Source of the DNA: Candidatus Accumulibacter sp. ACC003
Lineage (GTDB): Bacteria > Pseudomonadota > Gammaproteobacteria > Burkholderiales > Rhodocyclaceae
Assembly (NCBI RefSeq): GCF_907163085.1
Contig: NZ_CAJQTX010000007.1
Coordinates: forward strand, 186,001-250,000
Length of the DNA stretch: 64,000 nucleotides
Reading direction: 5' to 3'
Positions 42,408 through 51,694 of the stretch are shown one piece after another (the stretch's first letter is position 1; every line of letters begins with the position of its first letter). A model generated the notes under the pieces. That model was given only the letters and a program-made list of their open reading frames with translations, was not told where the DNA came from and did not search any database. The position numbers and the translations under genes are program-made.

Positions 42408-44181
42408 ACCATCCTGCACGTATCTCGCGCTCGTCCTGGCGGCGCTGCCATGGTCGGCGCTGGCCGACTCTGCCGAAAGCCCGGCTGTCCCGGGTCTTGC
42501 ACACGCCGCGCCGACGTTGCTGGCCGCCAAGGCCGATGCCGACCTGCCGCTGAGCCGGGAGTCCTTGTTTGCCGATGAGCCGCCGGCCAGCGCGCCGGCC
42601 GCGCCAGCGAGCCGGGAGTCGCTGTTTGCCGATGAGCCGCCGGCCAGTGCGCCGGCCGCGCCAGCGAGTCGGGAATCGCTGTTCGCCGATGAGCCGCCGG
42701 CCAGTGCGCCGGCCGCGCCAGCGAGTCGGGAATCGCTGTTTGCCGATGAGCCGCCGGCCAGCGCGCCGGCCGCGCCAGCGAGCCGGGAGTCGCTGTTTGC
42801 CGATGAGCCGCCGGCCAGTGCGCCGGCCGCGCCAGCGAGTCGGGAATCGCTGTTTGCCGATGAGCCGCCGGCCAGCGCGCCGGCCGCGCCAGCGAGTCGC
42901 GACTCGCTGTTCGGTGACGTCGATTCGCCGCAGCGGCAGGTCGCCGCGCTGGCGCCGACGGAACGCCCGGCGCGGATCAGCGGCTTTGTCGAGAACATCA
43001 TGGCCTATACCACGCCCAAGCCATCGCATTGGTCGCAGGCGATGATGCGCGCCGACCTCAGCGGGCATGGTGATCTCGGCGGCGGGATCAAATGGAAACT
43101 CGGTGCGCGCGTCGACTTCGACGCCGTTTATCCGATGAGCGACTTCTACCCGCAGGCGGTGAACGACAACCAGACGCTGAATTTCATGCTGCGCGAGAAC
43201 TACCTCGACATCGGCGCCGGCGACTGGGATTTCCGCCTGGGCCGGCAGCACATCATCTGGGGCGAAATGGTCGGCCTGCTGTTTGGCGACGTCGTTTCGG
43301 CGAAGGACATGCGGCATTTCGTTCTGCCGGAATTCGACATCCTGCGGATCCCGCAGTGGGCTGCCAGGGCCGAATATTTCAAGGGTGATTTCCACGCCGA
43401 AGCGATCTGGATTCCGGTTGCCAGCTACGACAACATCGGCAAGCCGGGCGGGCAGTTCTTCGCCTATACGCTGCCGCCCCCGCCTGGTTTCACGACGACC
43501 TTTCTCAACGAGGAGCTGCCTTCGCGTAGCCTGGCCAACACCAACTATGGCCTGCGCATGTCGGTCCTGCAGAACGGTTGGGACGTGGCGGCCTTTGCCT
43601 ACAGCAGCATGAGCGTCGCACCAACCTTCTATCGGCAGATCATCGGAGGGGCGCAGCCGACGGTGGTCTACCAGGCACAACACGACCGCATCAAGCAGTT
43701 CGGTACTACCCTGGCCAAGGACCTCGGTTCGGTGGTCCTCAAGGGCGAGGCGGTCTATACGCGCGGCCTGCAATATCAGGTCACAAACTTCACCGACCCG
43801 AACGGCGTCGTCCCGCAGAACACGCTGACCTGGGTGCTCGGTCTGGACTTCACGCAGTTCGCCGATACGCGCATCAACACCCAGATCTTCCAGAGCCATT
43901 TCTACGACCATGACCCGGATATCATTCCGGCGGCCAACGAGTACGGCTACAGCCTGCTGGTGAGCCACAAGCTGAGCGGCAAGATCGAGCTGCAGGCGTT
44001 GTGGATCGCCAGCATCAACGATAGCAGCGACTGGATGTTGCGCCCGCGGGTGAACTGGAACTTCGAGAAGAACTGGGCGCTGGCGGTCGGCGTTGATGTC
44101 TTCAACGGGCCGCCGCTGGGATTCTTTGGTCGCTACGACAATAGCGACCGCGTCTATTCGGAGCTCCGCTACAGCTTCTGA
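42400..44181 (+). CDS. DUF1302-like outer-membrane protein with a tandem-repeat N-terminus
   Basis: 593 residues from ATG 42400, which overlaps the ATPase stop; earlier in-frame ATGs at 42379 and 42388 are possible. Signal peptide: TYLALVLAALPWSALA. Residues about 52-165 are six identical 19-residue repeats (SRESLFADEPPASAPAAPA) plus a degenerate seventh ending DSLFGDVDSP. The rest is a DUF1302-type beta-barrel: LRENYLDIGAGDWDFRLGRQ, ADTRINTQIFQSHFYDHD, and a C-terminal Phe (ELRYSF) for Bam assembly. DUF1302 proteins accompany MacB-like ABC genes and are thought to act in outer-membrane lipid or substrate passage. The Pro/Ala-rich repeats probably form a periplasmic linker. Confidence 0.85.
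   Translation: MTRPSCTYLALVLAALPWSALADSAESPAVPGLAHAAPTLLAAKADADLPLSRESLFADEPPASAPAAPASRESLFADEPPASAPAAPASRESLFADEPPASAPAAPASRESLFADEPPASAPAAPASRESLFADEPPASAPAAPASRESLFADEPPASAPAAPASRDSLFGDVDSPQRQVAALAPTERPARISGFVENIMAYTTPKPSHWSQAMMRADLSGHGDLGGGIKWKLGARVDFDAVYPMSDFYPQAVNDNQTLNFMLRENYLDIGAGDWDFRLGRQHIIWGEMVGLLFGDVVSAKDMRHFVLPEFDILRIPQWAARAEYFKGDFHAEAIWIPVASYDNIGKPGGQFFAYTLPPPPGFTTTFLNEELPSRSLANTNYGLRMSVLQNGWDVAAFAYSSMSVAPTFYRQIIGGAQPTVVYQAQHDRIKQFGTTLAKDLGSVVLKGEAVYTRGLQYQVTNFTDPNGVVPQNTLTWVLGLDFTQFADTRINTQIFQSHFYDHDPDIIPAANEYGYSLLVSHKLSGKIELQALWIASINDSSDWMLRPRVNWNFEKNWALAVGVDVFNGPPLGFFGRYDNSDRVYSELRYSF
42553..42894 (+). repeat. Six in-frame 57-bp coding repeats
   Basis: Six 57-bp units encode the 19-residue module SRESLFADEPPASAPAAPA; a seventh, degenerate unit starts at 42895. 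Units differ only at third positions (for example AGCCGGGAG versus AGTCGGGAA), and the pattern of these variants shows unequal crossing-over or slippage. The number of copies is likely variable between strains. Confidence 0.95.
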
Positions 44182-44268
44182 AGCGCGCTGCCAGCCCACA
44201 CTCCGGCCGCCATCAGTAGCGCCGCGCCGCGCACCTGGCCGCCGTGCAAGCGCTGGTGCACCCTGGGC

Positions 44269-45852
44269 TTATTGGGCGACGACGACGACGCCGCCACGGC
44301 GCCGGTCGCCAGCGCCATACGGATGGTCATGGCCGTAAGCGACGCAATTGACGCCACCGAAGAAGAGGCTCGGCTGCTCAAATCGCGTGCAATCCGGCCA
44401 GGCTTTTTCCAGGGCCGCGATGACCTTGGCGTCGAGGCCGCTGCTCTCGAACCACAGCTTGCCGCCTTCGACGTGCAGACGGGAGGCGTTCACCGCCTCG
44501 TCGAGCGGCCGGTGATAGGCCAGGAGATTGAGCAGCGCCTGCAGGATGGCGCTGCGAATGCGGTTCGAACCGCCGCTGCCGAGCGCGAAGCACGGGCGGT
44601 CACCGGCGACGACGATGGTCGGCGACATCATGGTGCTCAGCCGCGTTCCGGGCGGCAGTTGATGAAAGCCCGCCGGGTTGATGTCGTCCTCGCCGAGGAA
44701 GTTGTTGACCTGGATTCCCAGCCCCGGCAGTGCCTGGCCGCAACCTTCGCCGTTGCTGGTGGTCATCGCCACCGCCATGCGGTCGGCGTCGATCACCGAG
44801 ATGTGCGTCGTGGCGCCGAGACGATTCTCGCTGAGCAGCGCGCGCGCGCGTTCGATCCAGGCCGGGATGCCGTCGCCGGCGACCAGTTCGCGAATCGAAT
44901 CGGGGTCGGCGTGCAGTCGCTGGTCGTAGCCCGACTGGCGGATATCCGATACCGTTGCCAGCAGCGCCGCCATCGCCAGCTGGTGTTCGCCGGACAGGAA
45001 CTGCTCTTCGCCGATACCGAGGTGCTCGGCGATTCGCAGGCCGGCGCCGATCAGGCCACCGCCGGCCGACGGCGGCGGGTTGGTCAGCACGGTGTACGGG
45101 CCGATACCGACGCGCAGCGGTTCGCGGACTACCGGCGCGTACGCGGCGACGTCCTGCGCGGTGATCAGGCCGCCGTGTGCCGGACCAAAGTGCTCGACCA
45201 GCGACGCCCAATAACGCGCGACCTGGGTCGCCGGATCGCCTTCGCCCAGCGCCTGCAGGAAGTCGCCAAGATCGGGGTTGGCCAGGCGGTCGCCGGCCTG
45301 CGGCTGCACGCCCTTGGGGAAGAACAGCCGCTCGACGGCCGGCGAACGGCGGGCGATCGGCGCCACCAGGGCGATGATCGTCGCGATCTGTTCGCTGACC
45401 ACGAAGCCGTCGCGCGCCAGGGCCACCGCCGGCGCGACGAGTTTGTGCAGCGCAACTCGACCACCGCGACGGTGCAGTTCGAGCAGGCCGAGCAGCTCGC
45501 CGGGAACTGCCGCGGCGCCTTTGCCGACGTGGAAGACCTGTGTGGTCTGACCGAAATCGACGGTTACCGGCGCGAAGTCAAGCGCGGCGCGGCTGGCGAC
45601 GCCGAGACCCGGCGTCGCCGCAAAAAAATCGAGGACCTGGTAGCCGTCGTCGGCATTGCCCCAGACGCAGGCGCCACCGCCACCGAGCGAGGTCAGCGGC
45701 AGTTCGGTGACAGTCGCCGCCAGCTTGGCGGCGACCATCGCGTCGACGGCGTTACCGCCTTGCCGCAAAACCTGTGCTCCGGCTTCGGCCGTATGCGGTT
45801 CGGACGCCGCGATGACGCCTCGAATGCGCGATTTGGGTAGCTGGGAAGTCAT
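44269..45852 (-). CDS. ggt: Gamma-glutamyltransferase-family hydrolase
   Basis: 527 residues from ATG 45852 (10 more residues are open upstream). The N-terminal half has GAQVLRQGGNAVDAMVAA, SLGGGGACVW, and ALARDGFVVSEQI; the small-subunit half starts at the catalytic Thr T348 in GATTHISVIDADRMAVAM. PPPSAGGGLIGAGL and LGSGGSNRIRSAIL are the other conserved loops. The family cleaves gamma-glutamyl amides such as glutathione, or related amides after self-cleavage before T348. There is no signal peptide, so a cytosolic enzyme is likely. It is convergent with the DUF1302 gene and 140 bp after cheB on the same strand. Confidence 0.88.
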   Translation of the reverse strand: MTSQLPKSRIRGVIAASEPHTAEAGAQVLRQGGNAVDAMVAAKLAATVTELPLTSLGGGGACVWGNADDGYQVLDFFAATPGLGVASRAALDFAPVTVDFGQTTQVFHVGKGAAAVPGELLGLLELHRRGGRVALHKLVAPAVALARDGFVVSEQIATIIALVAPIARRSPAVERLFFPKGVQPQAGDRLANPDLGDFLQALGEGDPATQVARYWASLVEHFGPAHGGLITAQDVAAYAPVVREPLRVGIGPYTVLTNPPPSAGGGLIGAGLRIAEHLGIGEEQFLSGEHQLAMAALLATVSDIRQSGYDQRLHADPDSIRELVAGDGIPAWIERARALLSENRLGATTHISVIDADRMAVAMTTSNGEGCGQALPGLGIQVNNFLGEDDINPAGFHQLPPGTRLSTMMSPTIVVAGDRPCFALGSGGSNRIRSAILQALLNLLAYHRPLDEAVNASRLHVEGGKLWFESSGLDAKVIAALEKAWPDCTRFEQPSLFFGGVNCVAYGHDHPYGAGDRRRGGVVVVAQ

Positions 45853-45992
45853 TTCCGGATCATCGATAGAACAGCAAAACAAGGATACGCGCCGACGCGC
45901 GCGGCAATTCGCGGAGCATACGCCAAGCGCTGGCGAACGGGAAGCTGCAGGCGGAAGCCGCAGACAGTTTGCGCGCTCGCCGTGGCGGCTCT

Positions 45993-47117
45993 TCAGCCGC
46001 TATCCGGAAGGCGTCCCGAAACTCCCGGCGTGGCGCCGAGCCGGCCGAAGGCGACGATGGCGCCGGCGATTTGCTGCAGGCCGACGATGCGCTCGGCGGC
46101 GTCAAGCTTGATCGCTTCCTTGGGCATGCCGAAGACCACACAGCTGGCTTCGTCCTGGGCGATCGTGCGCGCGCCGGCGTCGCGCATTTCGCGAAGTCCG
46201 CACGCGCCATCGTCGCCCATGCCGGTCATGATGATGCCCAGCGCATTGCCGCCGGCAAACCGGGCCACCGAGCGGAAGAGCACATCGACCGACGGTTTGT
46301 GGCGGCTGACCAGCGGGCCGTCGGCGACTTCGACCTGATAGTGCGTGCCGCTGCGTTTGAGCAGCAGGTGCTTGCCGCCGGGCGCGATCAAGGCCAGGCC
46401 GGGGCGAACGCGATCGCCATCGCTGGCCTCGCGGACGTCGATCTGGCACAGCTCGTCGAGGCGCTGAGCGAGCATCGCGGTAAAGCGCTCGGGCATGTGC
46501 TGGACGATCACCAGGCCGTGACAGGTGCTCGGCAGCTGCGTGAGAACGACTTCCAGCGCCTGCGTGCCGCCCGCTGACGTGCCGATGGCAACGATCTGTT
46601 CGCTGCGCTGCACCACCGCGCCGGGGCGAGCGGCGGCGAGCATCACGTCGGCCGAGTACTTGGCGCGCAGGCGCTCGGCTGTCGGCGCTGCCGGCGACGC
46701 CTGGCGGCGCGGCGGTGCAGCGGCGGCGTGCAGCGTGCGCGCCAGCTCGGCGGCAGAGCGTTCGAGCGCTGCAGGCGGGCCGTCGCCAGGCCTGCCGACG
46801 ACGCTGACGGCGCCGGCGGCGAGCGCCGCCAGGGTCGCTGGCGAGCGCAGATTCGCCGGCGACGAACAGATCACGATCGGCGTTTGGCGTTCGGCCAGCA
46901 CGCGGCGCACGAAGGCCAGGCCGTCCATGCGCGGCGTCTCGATGTCGAGCAACAGCACGTCCGGCCAGCACTTGCGCATCTGAGCGATGGTCAGCAAGGC
47001 GTCGCAGGTAATCGCCGTGACGTCGATCGCCGGGTCGCTGGCCAGCGCCTGCGTCACAAACTGTCGATAGCGCGTCGAATCATCGGCGACCATCAGCTTG
47101 ATGCGGCGTTCACTCAT
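45993..47117 (-). CDS. cheB: CheB, chemotaxis protein-glutamate methylesterase/deamidase
   Basis: 374 residues from ATG 47117 (MSERRIKLMV). The receiver domain has D12/D13 and phospho-acceptor D58 (LLLDIETPRMDGL). A linker rich in Ala/Pro follows (about 130-170). The methylesterase domain has catalytic S181 (GTSAGGTQ), H207 (VQHMPERF) and D303 (TGMGDDG). CheB removes methyl groups from chemoreceptors after phosphorylation by CheA. No other che gene is nearby, so it is an orphan copy; its partners lie outside the window. A TPR protein gene lies upstream on the same strand. Confidence 0.93.
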   Translation of the reverse strand: MSERRIKLMVADDSTRYRQFVTQALASDPAIDVTAITCDALLTIAQMRKCWPDVLLLDIETPRMDGLAFVRRVLAERQTPIVICSSPANLRSPATLAALAAGAVSVVGRPGDGPPAALERSAAELARTLHAAAAPPRRQASPAAPTAERLRAKYSADVMLAAARPGAVVQRSEQIVAIGTSAGGTQALEVVLTQLPSTCHGLVIVQHMPERFTAMLAQRLDELCQIDVREASDGDRVRPGLALIAPGGKHLLLKRSGTHYQVEVADGPLVSRHKPSVDVLFRSVARFAGGNALGIIMTGMGDDGACGLREMRDAGARTIAQDEASCVVFGMPKEAIKLDAAERIVGLQQIAGAIVAFGRLGATPGVSGRLPDSG

Positions 47118-47271
47118 CGGCGTGTCGTTTGGCAAGCTTGCGCGTAGCCGGGCCTGGCAACGGGGGAATGTGGAAGTGTAGCCTGCCGGGAGCTTCCTGC
47201 GCAGTGCCGATTGCTTGCCTGGCCAGCGCGATGCTGGCTCGGTGGACTGTGCGTCCGGTGGTCTGGGTCGC

Positions 47272-47721
47272 CTACGGCCGCGGCGCGGCAAGACCCTCGA
47301 CGCGAGCGATGGCGCGTTGCGTTACAACGTCATCGGGGCGTGCGCGCAGTGCGGCGTGCAGGGCCGCAAGCGCCTGTGGGTAGCGGCGCAGGCGAAACAG
47401 CAGCATCCCCAGGTCGTACCACGCGCCGGCCAGCGTCGAACCGTGGCCGCTGGCGGCGCGCAGGCATTGCGCCGATGCGCGCAGGTTCTGCTGGTCGCCG
47501 CCTGGCGTTGGCATGGCGTGCTGTTGATCGAGGCCGGCAGCGCTGAAAGCCTGCATCGCTTGCGGGCGGCGCCTGGTCTGGTAATAGAGCAGACCGAGAA
47601 ACTGCAGCGAGACGATGTCGTCGGGGATCGCCTGCAAGATGCTGCGGGCGATCCACTCGGCCTGTTCCAGGTTGCCGCTCTGATAGAAAGTGCCGAGCAG
47701 GTCGAACAGCGCGTCGATCAT
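47272..47721 (-). CDS. Small TPR-repeat protein
   Basis: 149 residues with three to four TPR-like helices: LLGTFYQSGNLEQAEWIARS, VSLQFLGLLYYQTRRRPQAM, AWYDLGMLLFRLRRYPQALA and AALRARPDDVVTQRAIARVE. No signal peptide and no catalytic domain; TPRs bind peptides or proteins. It lies between degP and cheB on the same strand. The partner is unknown, though CheB or a receptor is a possible candidate by position. Confidence 0.7.
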   Translation of the reverse strand: MIDALFDLLGTFYQSGNLEQAEWIARSILQAIPDDIVSLQFLGLLYYQTRRRPQAMQAFSAAGLDQQHAMPTPGGDQQNLRASAQCLRAASGHGSTLAGAWYDLGMLLFRLRRYPQALAALHAALRARPDDVVTQRAIARVEGLAAPRP

Positions 47722-47805
47722 TGCTGCGCCTCCTTGCCAATAGTGGCCGGTGCTCCAGACAGCGCTGGCGCGCTGTCTGGAGTTGCTGCCAGGGGCAGCG
47801 GCCGA

Positions 47806-49278
47806 TCAGCCAATATCGACCGGCACGAAGATCTTCGCGTCGTCGCGTTCGATCAGCAGGGCGATCGTTTTCCCTGACTTGTCGAGCAGCGCACGCAACT
47901 GCGCGACGTCGCCAATCGGCTGGCCGTTGAGCGCGACGACGATGTCGCCGGGCCGGATGCCGGCCCTGGCGGCGGGACCGCTGACGCTTTCGACGAGCAG
48001 GCCACCGGGGGCGCCGCTTGGCCCGCGTTCCTGCGGCGTCAGCGGGCGCAAGGCCAGGCCCAGGCGCGGATTGTTGCTGGCGCCGGCGTCGTTGGCCGCC
48101 AGCGTGGCGTTCGGGATTTCACCAAGCGCCAGCGCGACGTCGTGGTTGGCACCTTTGCGCCAGATCTGCAGCGTGATGCGCGTGCCCGGTTTGAGCGCCG
48201 CGATCAGCGGCGGCAGTTCGGACGAGCGGCTGATTTCGGTGTCGTTCAGCTTGCGGATGATGTCGCCCGCTTCGAGGCCGGCGGTGGCTGCCGGGCTGCC
48301 TTTCTCGACCGAGCTGACCAGTGCGCCGGCGGTGCTTTTCAGCCCGAAGGATTCGGCCAGTGACTGCGAAACCTCCTGAATGGTCACGCCCATCCGGCCG
48401 TGGCTGACCTTGCCGCTGCTCAGCAGTTGTTCCTGGATGTTGATCGCGACGTCGATCGGGATGGCAAACGAAACGCCCTGGTAGCCGCCGCTACGGCTGT
48501 AGATCTGCGAGTTGATGCCGATCACTTCGCCGTTCAGATTGATCAAGGGGCCGCCCGAGTTGCCGGGATTGACGGCGACGTCGGTCTGGATGAACGGCAC
48601 GTAGCTGTCGCTGGCCAGCGAGCGCCCTTTCGCCGAGACGATGCCGGCGGTGACGCTGTTCTCGAAGCCGAACGGTGCACCGATGGCGAGCACCCATTCG
48701 CCGACCTTGGCGCTGCCCGGATTGCCGAGGCGGACGACCGGCAGCTTGCTGGCGTCGATGCGCAGGACCGCGATATCGGTCAGCTTGTCGATGCCGACCA
48801 CCTTGGCTTTGAATTCGCGTTTGTCGGTCAGCTTGACGGTGACTTCTTCGGCACCGTCGACGACGTGCGCGTTGGTCAGGATGACGCCGTCGGCGCGGAC
48901 GATGAAGCCCGAGCCCATGCCGTGCGCAGGTGCGTCGTCGTCGGGCATGGGAATGCCGAAGTGGCGGAACAGCTCGGGCATCTGCTGGCGCTGCTGATCA
49001 CGCTCGCGTCCCGAGAGAGCTGTTTTAGACGGCCCGGTGGCGCTGATATTGACCACCGCCGGACCGCTCTGCGTGACGATCGTCGTGAAGTCCGGCAGCC
49101 CGACGCTGTTCCTGGCCGGCGCTGCCGCCGCCGGTGCCTCGACCGCCGCAGCCGCTGCGCCGCCGCTGACCGCGTCGGCGGTATTGATGAATCGCCCGCC
49201 GAGCGTCGCGTAGCCGGTAGCGACCGCGGCGATCAGCGCCAGGCCGAGCAGACTACGTTTGAATGGGATTGCTTGCAT
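47806..49278 (-). CDS. degP: DegP/HtrA-type periplasmic serine protease (Do)
   Basis: 490 residues. A signal segment at the N-terminus (LLGLALIAAVATGYATLGG) may be cleaved or act as an anchor. The trypsin-like domain (about 60-270) has catalytic H138 (LTNAHVVDGA), D168 (LTDIAVLRID) and S241 (NPGNSGGPL). Two PDZ domains follow at about 285-375 and 395-485 (GVSFAIPIDVA, GDIIRKLNDTEI, GDIVVALNGQPIGD). It degrades or refolds damaged envelope proteins. Immediately upstream are a sensor kinase and response regulator on the same strand, an arrangement seen for envelope-stress control of DegP/MucD. Confidence 0.94.
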   Translation of the reverse strand: MQAIPFKRSLLGLALIAAVATGYATLGGRFINTADAVSGGAAAAAVEAPAAAAPARNSVGLPDFTTIVTQSGPAVVNISATGPSKTALSGRERDQQRQQMPELFRHFGIPMPDDDAPAHGMGSGFIVRADGVILTNAHVVDGAEEVTVKLTDKREFKAKVVGIDKLTDIAVLRIDASKLPVVRLGNPGSAKVGEWVLAIGAPFGFENSVTAGIVSAKGRSLASDSYVPFIQTDVAVNPGNSGGPLINLNGEVIGINSQIYSRSGGYQGVSFAIPIDVAINIQEQLLSSGKVSHGRMGVTIQEVSQSLAESFGLKSTAGALVSSVEKGSPAATAGLEAGDIIRKLNDTEISRSSELPPLIAALKPGTRITLQIWRKGANHDVALALGEIPNATLAANDAGASNNPRLGLALRPLTPQERGPSGAPGGLLVESVSGPAARAGIRPGDIVVALNGQPIGDVAQLRALLDKSGKTIALLIERDDAKIFVPVDIG

Positions 49279-49360
49279 GAGGGTCTCCTGATTCGTTGCC
49301 GACTGGAAGCGTGTGGCTTCCCGTGCAGCGTACGATAGACGGCCACCACTTAAAGCTCAC

Positions 49361-50689
49361 TTAAGGCGCTGCCGCTGGCCCGAATTGAAGTCGCGCGCGC
49401 AGGCCACCGAGCTTGGCGTCGTCGAGCAGCACCTGCGCACGATGGCGCTCGGCGATGATCTTGACGATCGCCAGTCCGAGGCCGCTGCCCGGCTGATCGG
49501 TCTGGGCGCGGCGATAGAAACGGTCGAAGACGCGTTGGCGCTCGTCGGCGGGAATTCCCGGGCCCGAGTCGCAGACCTCGACGAAGGCGCCGCCAGCGTT
49601 TTCGCCGACCGCGACGTCGACTTTGCCACCCGGCGGGGTGTAGCGAATGGCGTTGCCGACGAGGTTGCCGAGCAGGATGCGCAGCGCGTCGGCGTCGCCG
49701 CTGACGACGCCGGCGCGCGCACCCTCGTCCGCGCTGGCCGCCGCGCCGAGGTCGATCGAGCGCGCTTCGGCCAGCGGCAGCTGCTCGGCGATGACGCTGG
49801 CCACCAGCTCGGCCAGTTTCACCGGCCTCCTTACCAGGTCACCGCCGCCGGGTTCCTGGCGGGCCAGCGTCAGCAGTTGCTGGACGCAATGCGTCGTGCG
49901 CTGCAAGCCGCCTTTCAGTTCGGCGAAGGCTTCCGTACGCGCCGTCGTGTCGGCGGCGCGCTCGGCCAGTTGCACCTGCAGATGCAGGGCGGCGAGCGGC
50001 GTGCGCAGTTCGTGGGCGGCGTCGGCGATGAACTCGCGCTGTGCTTGCAGCGCCCGCTTGAGGCGCTCGAGCAGATCGTTGAGCGCCAGCACCAGCGGCA
50101 CCACTTCGGCGGGTACCCGATCTTCGGGCAAGGGGTCGAGCGCCACCGCAGTGCGTGTCGTCACCGCGCGGGCGACGGCGTCGAGCGGGCGCAGGCCGCG
50201 GCCGACGACGACCCAGATCAGCACCCCGAGTACGGGCAGCATCAGCAGGAAAGGGGCGACGGTGCGCAAGGCGGCGGCCAGCGCCAGTTCGTTGCGCGAG
50301 TGCATCGGCTGCGCTACCTGGATCGTCTGGCCGCCCTGTTGCATGCCGAAGACGCGCCACTTGCCGCCGGCGCCGTCGACCGTCGCGAAGCCCAGCGGTG
50401 TTCTGTCGGGCAGTCCCTGGCGCGGGTGCGAAAGGTATAGCCGCGTGCCGTCCGGGCGCCAGACCTGGATCGAGAAGTCCTGAACGTCTTCGTCGAAGGC
50501 AAAGTCGTGCTGGCGACCACTCGGGAAGACCTGATCGCGAAAAGAAAGCGCCAGCTGCCGCAGCTGGTAGTCGAACATCGCGTTGGCCTCGTCGCGTGCC
50601 GTCCGGTACGTCGCCAGCGCGCCGAGCAGGGTGGTCAGCGTGATCACCGACAGCAGGGCCAGCAATAATTGGCGGCGGATCGACGTCAT
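49361..50689 (-). CDS. Membrane sensor histidine kinase (QseC-like)
   Basis: 442 residues. Two transmembrane helices (about 8-28 and 145-163: ALLSVITLTTLLGALA, LLMLPVLGVLIWVVVG) flank a periplasmic sensor of about 115 residues. A HAMP-like linker follows (GLRPLDAVARAVTTR), then the H-box IADAAHELRTPLAAL with phospho-acceptor H226. N-box LVGNAIRYTPPGG, G1 CDSGPGIPADER and G2 GSGLGLAIVKIIAE are intact. It phosphorylates the OmpR-type regulator encoded directly upstream (ATGA overlap). The gene for DegP follows 82 bp later, so envelope stress is a plausible input. Confidence 0.93.
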   Translation of the reverse strand: MTSIRRQLLLALLSVITLTTLLGALATYRTARDEANAMFDYQLRQLALSFRDQVFPSGRQHDFAFDEDVQDFSIQVWRPDGTRLYLSHPRQGLPDRTPLGFATVDGAGGKWRVFGMQQGGQTIQVAQPMHSRNELALAAALRTVAPFLLMLPVLGVLIWVVVGRGLRPLDAVARAVTTRTAVALDPLPEDRVPAEVVPLVLALNDLLERLKRALQAQREFIADAAHELRTPLAALHLQVQLAERAADTTARTEAFAELKGGLQRTTHCVQQLLTLARQEPGGGDLVRRPVKLAELVASVIAEQLPLAEARSIDLGAAASADEGARAGVVSGDADALRILLGNLVGNAIRYTPPGGKVDVAVGENAGGAFVEVCDSGPGIPADERQRVFDRFYRRAQTDQPGSGLGLAIVKIIAERHRAQVLLDDAKLGGLRARLQFGPAAAP

Positions 50690-51354
50690 TGGCCTGGGCC
50701 CGGTGGCACCAGGTAACCGACACCACGGATGTTCTTGATCCGCTCGGCGCCGAGTTTTCGTCGCAGGGCGTGGATATAGACTTCGACGGCGTTGCTTTCG
50801 ATTTCCTCGCCCCAGCCATACAGGCGCTCCTCGAGTTTGGCCCGCGACAGCGGCGCCCCGGCTTGTTCGAGCAGCGCCTGCAGCAGCGCGAACTCGCGCG
50901 CCGAGAGCGCTACCGGCTGGCCGTTCAGCGTCAGCTCGTGCGTCGCCGGATTCATTCGCAGGTCACCGTGTTCGATCACCGGGCTGGCGCGGCCGGCATG
51001 ACGGCGCAGCAGTGCGCGCATGCGCGCGGCCAGTTCGTCGAGGTCGAAGGGCTTCACCAGGTAGTCGTCGGCGCCGCTATCGAGGCCCTTGATGCGGTCG
51101 GCGATGGCATCGCGGGCAGTGATCACCAGCACCGGAATGCTGTTCGCCGAAGCGCGCAGTCTGGCGAGAATGTCGAGCCCCGACTTGCCGGGCAGGCCGA
51201 GGTCAAGCAGGACGAGCTCATAGGGCGCGGCTGCCAGCGCCCCTTCGGCGGCGCGTCCATCACGCACCCAGTCGACCGTATAGCCATCCTGGCGCAGGCC
51301 CTGCTGAACGCTCTTGCCGATCATCGGGTCGTCTTCGACCAGTAACACACGCAT
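50686..51354 (-). CDS. OmpR/PhoB-family response regulator (QseB-like)
   Basis: 222 residues from ATG 51354 (MRVLLVEDDPM). The receiver has D8/D9, phospho-acceptor D51 (VLLDLGLPGKSGLD) and K101 in YLVKPFDLDE. The winged-helix DNA-binding domain runs from about 135 (MNPATHELTLNGQPVALSAR, LEERLYGWGEEIESNAVEVY, IKNIRGVGYLV). The stop overlaps the start of the kinase gene, as is usual for two-component pairs. It probably regulates degP and its own operon. Confidence 0.93.
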   Translation of the reverse strand: MRVLLVEDDPMIGKSVQQGLRQDGYTVDWVRDGRAAEGALAAAPYELVLLDLGLPGKSGLDILARLRASANSIPVLVITARDAIADRIKGLDSGADDYLVKPFDLDELAARMRALLRRHAGRASPVIEHGDLRMNPATHELTLNGQPVALSAREFALLQALLEQAGAPLSRAKLEERLYGWGEEIESNAVEVYIHALRRKLGAERIKNIRGVGYLVPPGPGQ

Positions 51355-51694
51355 CGTATTTCGCTGACCGCCATGAACGGCTGCACGGCTGAATGACCGG
51401 AAGGAGCAGGCAGCCGCCTGCCAAGACCAGGAAGCGACGTAGGTTAAGGGCGCCAACAAGCGGCTGTCAATGGCCCGTAAGCGGGCTCAGCTTTGCAGTA
51501 TGAACCCGCGAAGCGCCGCCGATTGGCGGCAAGGGTGCCGATGCGCTCAGTGCGGCTCTCAAGATGGCCTTTCGATCACCGCAGCCGACAGCTCAAGGGT
51601 GAGCTGCCGCAGGAGTGAAGCGCGCTCTCTGAGACTCACAGCTGACTACCGGAGTCATGATGGTGAGCCTTTGCGAGCCACCCTTAACGTTCAG

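Noticed and set aside
42178-44199. 673-codon minus-strand frame opposite the outer-membrane protein gene
   Set aside because: Contains the reversed 57-bp repeats as Arg/Gly-rich sequence and no recognisable domain; the plus strand has a signal peptide and a beta-barrel.
44272-45840. 522-codon plus-strand frame opposite gamma-glutamyltransferase
   Set aside because: Shadow of a GC-rich gene; GGT motifs and the catalytic Thr are on the minus strand.
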